A DNA stretch of 5,503 bases from an uncultured Verrucomicrobiota bacterium (GTDB taxonomy: Bacteria > Verrucomicrobiota > Kiritimatiellia > RFP12 > UBA1067), in the NCBI GenBank assembly GCA_945947925.1, contig CAMEZU010000132.1, positions 1 through 5,503 on the forward strand, in the 5' to 3' direction. The notes beneath the pieces were generated by a model. It searched no databases. It had not been told where the DNA came from and saw only the letters and a list, made by a program, of their open reading frames with translations. How positions within the stretch are numbered: the stretch's first letter is position 1; each line of letters begins with the position of its first letter. Below are positions 4,959-5,503 of the stretch, piece by piece. Position numbers and translations under genes: made by a program.

Positions 4959-5503
4959 ATGTCAATGTGCCAAGTCATGGGAATCGTCAACGTCACGCCG
5001 GACTCGTTTTCGGACGGCGGACAGTTCTACAGGCCCGAAGAGGCCGTCCGTCGTGCGAAGAATCTCATCGAGGAAGGCGCGTCCATCATCGACCTCGGCG
5101 GCGAATCGACCCGCCCGGGGTCTGTCCCCATCTCCTGGGAGGAGGAATGGTCCCGCCTCGAGCCCGTCCTCGAGGGACTGTCCCCGATGACCGGCGGAGG
5201 GACTGTCCCCCTGAGCGTGGACACCTATCACCCTGAGACGGCGGAGCGGGCCGTGGCCGCGGGCGTCTCGATCGTCAACTGCGTCTACGGAGGGCCTGTC
5301 CCCGAGATGGCGCGTATTTGTGTAAAAAACGGTGCCGAACTCGTTTTCCCGTATCGCCTCTCGGGGACTGTCCCCGATGCGGGAGGGACTGTTCCCCTGG
5401 ATCTGGCGACGGTGACGGCGATTCTGCCCGTCGAGCGGCTCTATCTCGACCCGATGATTGGGTTCGGGACGACGCGCGAGGAGGACATCGCGCTCATGGG
5501 GAC
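4959..5503 (+). CDS. folP: Dihydropteroate synthase, divergent, 3' end beyond window
   Basis: DHPS condenses p-aminobenzoate with 6-hydroxymethyl-dihydropterin pyrophosphate in folate synthesis and is the sulfonamide target. The visible 181 codons carry MGIVNVTPDSFSDGG (7-21, with Asn11), IIDLGGESTRPG (43-54, the pABA/sulfa loop with Thr51-Arg52), SVDT (Asp88), IVN (Asn107) and LDPMIGFG (Asp164). These match key E. coli residues Asn22, Arg63, Asp96, Asn115 and Asp185. Deviations are NC for the usual ND (Cys108), DPMIGFGT for DPGxGFGK, and FPYRLSG where LMHM(Q/R)G is normal. The Asn107-Asp164 interval is about 13 residues shorter than in E. coli. The frame is bounded upstream by TGA at 4953-4955. 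Six GGGACTGTCCCC-type palindromes lie inside the gene. About 90-100 C-terminal residues (K221/R255 region of E. coli) are outside the window, so full catalytic competence cannot be judged. Confidence 0.9.
   Translation, partial: MSMCQVMGIVNVTPDSFSDGGQFYRPEEAVRRAKNLIEEGASIIDLGGESTRPGSVPISWEEEWSRLEPVLEGLSPMTGGGTVPLSVDTYHPETAERAVAAGVSIVNCVYGGPVPEMARICVKNGAELVFPYRLSGTVPDAGGTVPLDLATVTAILPVERLYLDPMIGFGTTREEDIALMG
5117..5397. repeat. Six GGGACTGTCCCC palindromes inside folP
   Basis: Exact copies of the near-palindromic 12-mer GGGACTGTCCCC occur at 5174-5185, 5199-5210 and 5364-5375. One-base variants occur at 5118-5129 (GGGTCTGTCCCC), 5292-5303 (GGGCCTGTCCCC) and 5385-5396 (GGGACTGTTCCC). The copy at 5361-5377 extends to 8-bp arms, TCGGGGAC and GTCCCCGA, around one central base. 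Five copies are read as GGG-NCT-GTY-CCC, giving G(T/S/P)VP; the copy at 5174 is read one frame off, giving EGLSP. No exact copy was found in the other genes of the window. Confidence 0.85.

Noticed and set aside
4952..5236. 94-codon ORF starting at the ATG at 4952, just before the folP start
   Set aside because: Its product lacks any motif, while the overlapping frame from 4959 carries all the DHPS signatures and is better spaced from the ribosome binding site.

Overview
The window is GC-rich, with strong G/C preference at third codon positions, and densely packed with genes on the + strand. No gene is supported on the - strand. It looks like a chromosomal segment from a Gram-negative-type bacterium: a lipoprotein signal is present, and GyrA has a supernumerary Lys-rich loop and an acidic tail. 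A PVC-group lineage (Kiritimatiellota, Lentisphaerota or Verrucomicrobiota relatives) is my best guess. That is inference from the general look of the proteins, not something proven by the sequence.

Layout. Positions 1-134 are a non-coding regulatory region with short direct repeats, a long imperfect inverted repeat, a palindromic alternating purine-pyrimidine tract and a perfect extended -10 promoter. Next is gyrA (135-2768), the DNA gyrase A subunit. It is joined by a 1-nt TGATG overlap to a secreted alpha/beta-hydrolase lipoprotein (2768-3616). A 61-bp gap contains two copies of a GC-rich 13-mer, one of them inside a hairpin. It is followed by a YqiA/YcfP-like cytosolic esterase (3678-4283), which overlaps by 4 nt (ATGA) a gene for an unrecognised single-pass membrane protein (4280-4888). 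After a 70-bp gap comes folP (4959 to the window edge), a divergent dihydropteroate synthase cut off by the end of the window.

The genes do not form one recognisable pathway. gyrA and folP are housekeeping genes. The two hydrolases and the membrane protein are accessory-looking genes in tightly coupled pairs.

Two regions deserve most attention. First, the 5' part of folP carries six copies of a palindrome, GGGACTGTCCCC, within 280 bases. Five are read in one frame as G(T/S/P)VP and one in another frame, so the conserved unit is the DNA word rather than a peptide. The copies occupy loops where ordinary DHPS enzymes carry other sequence. Second, the gyrA promoter combines a predicted Z-DNA-forming tract, no good -35 element, an extended -10 box and a start codon at or next to the expected transcription start. 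This suggests a supercoiling-sensitive promoter making a leaderless or nearly leaderless mRNA.
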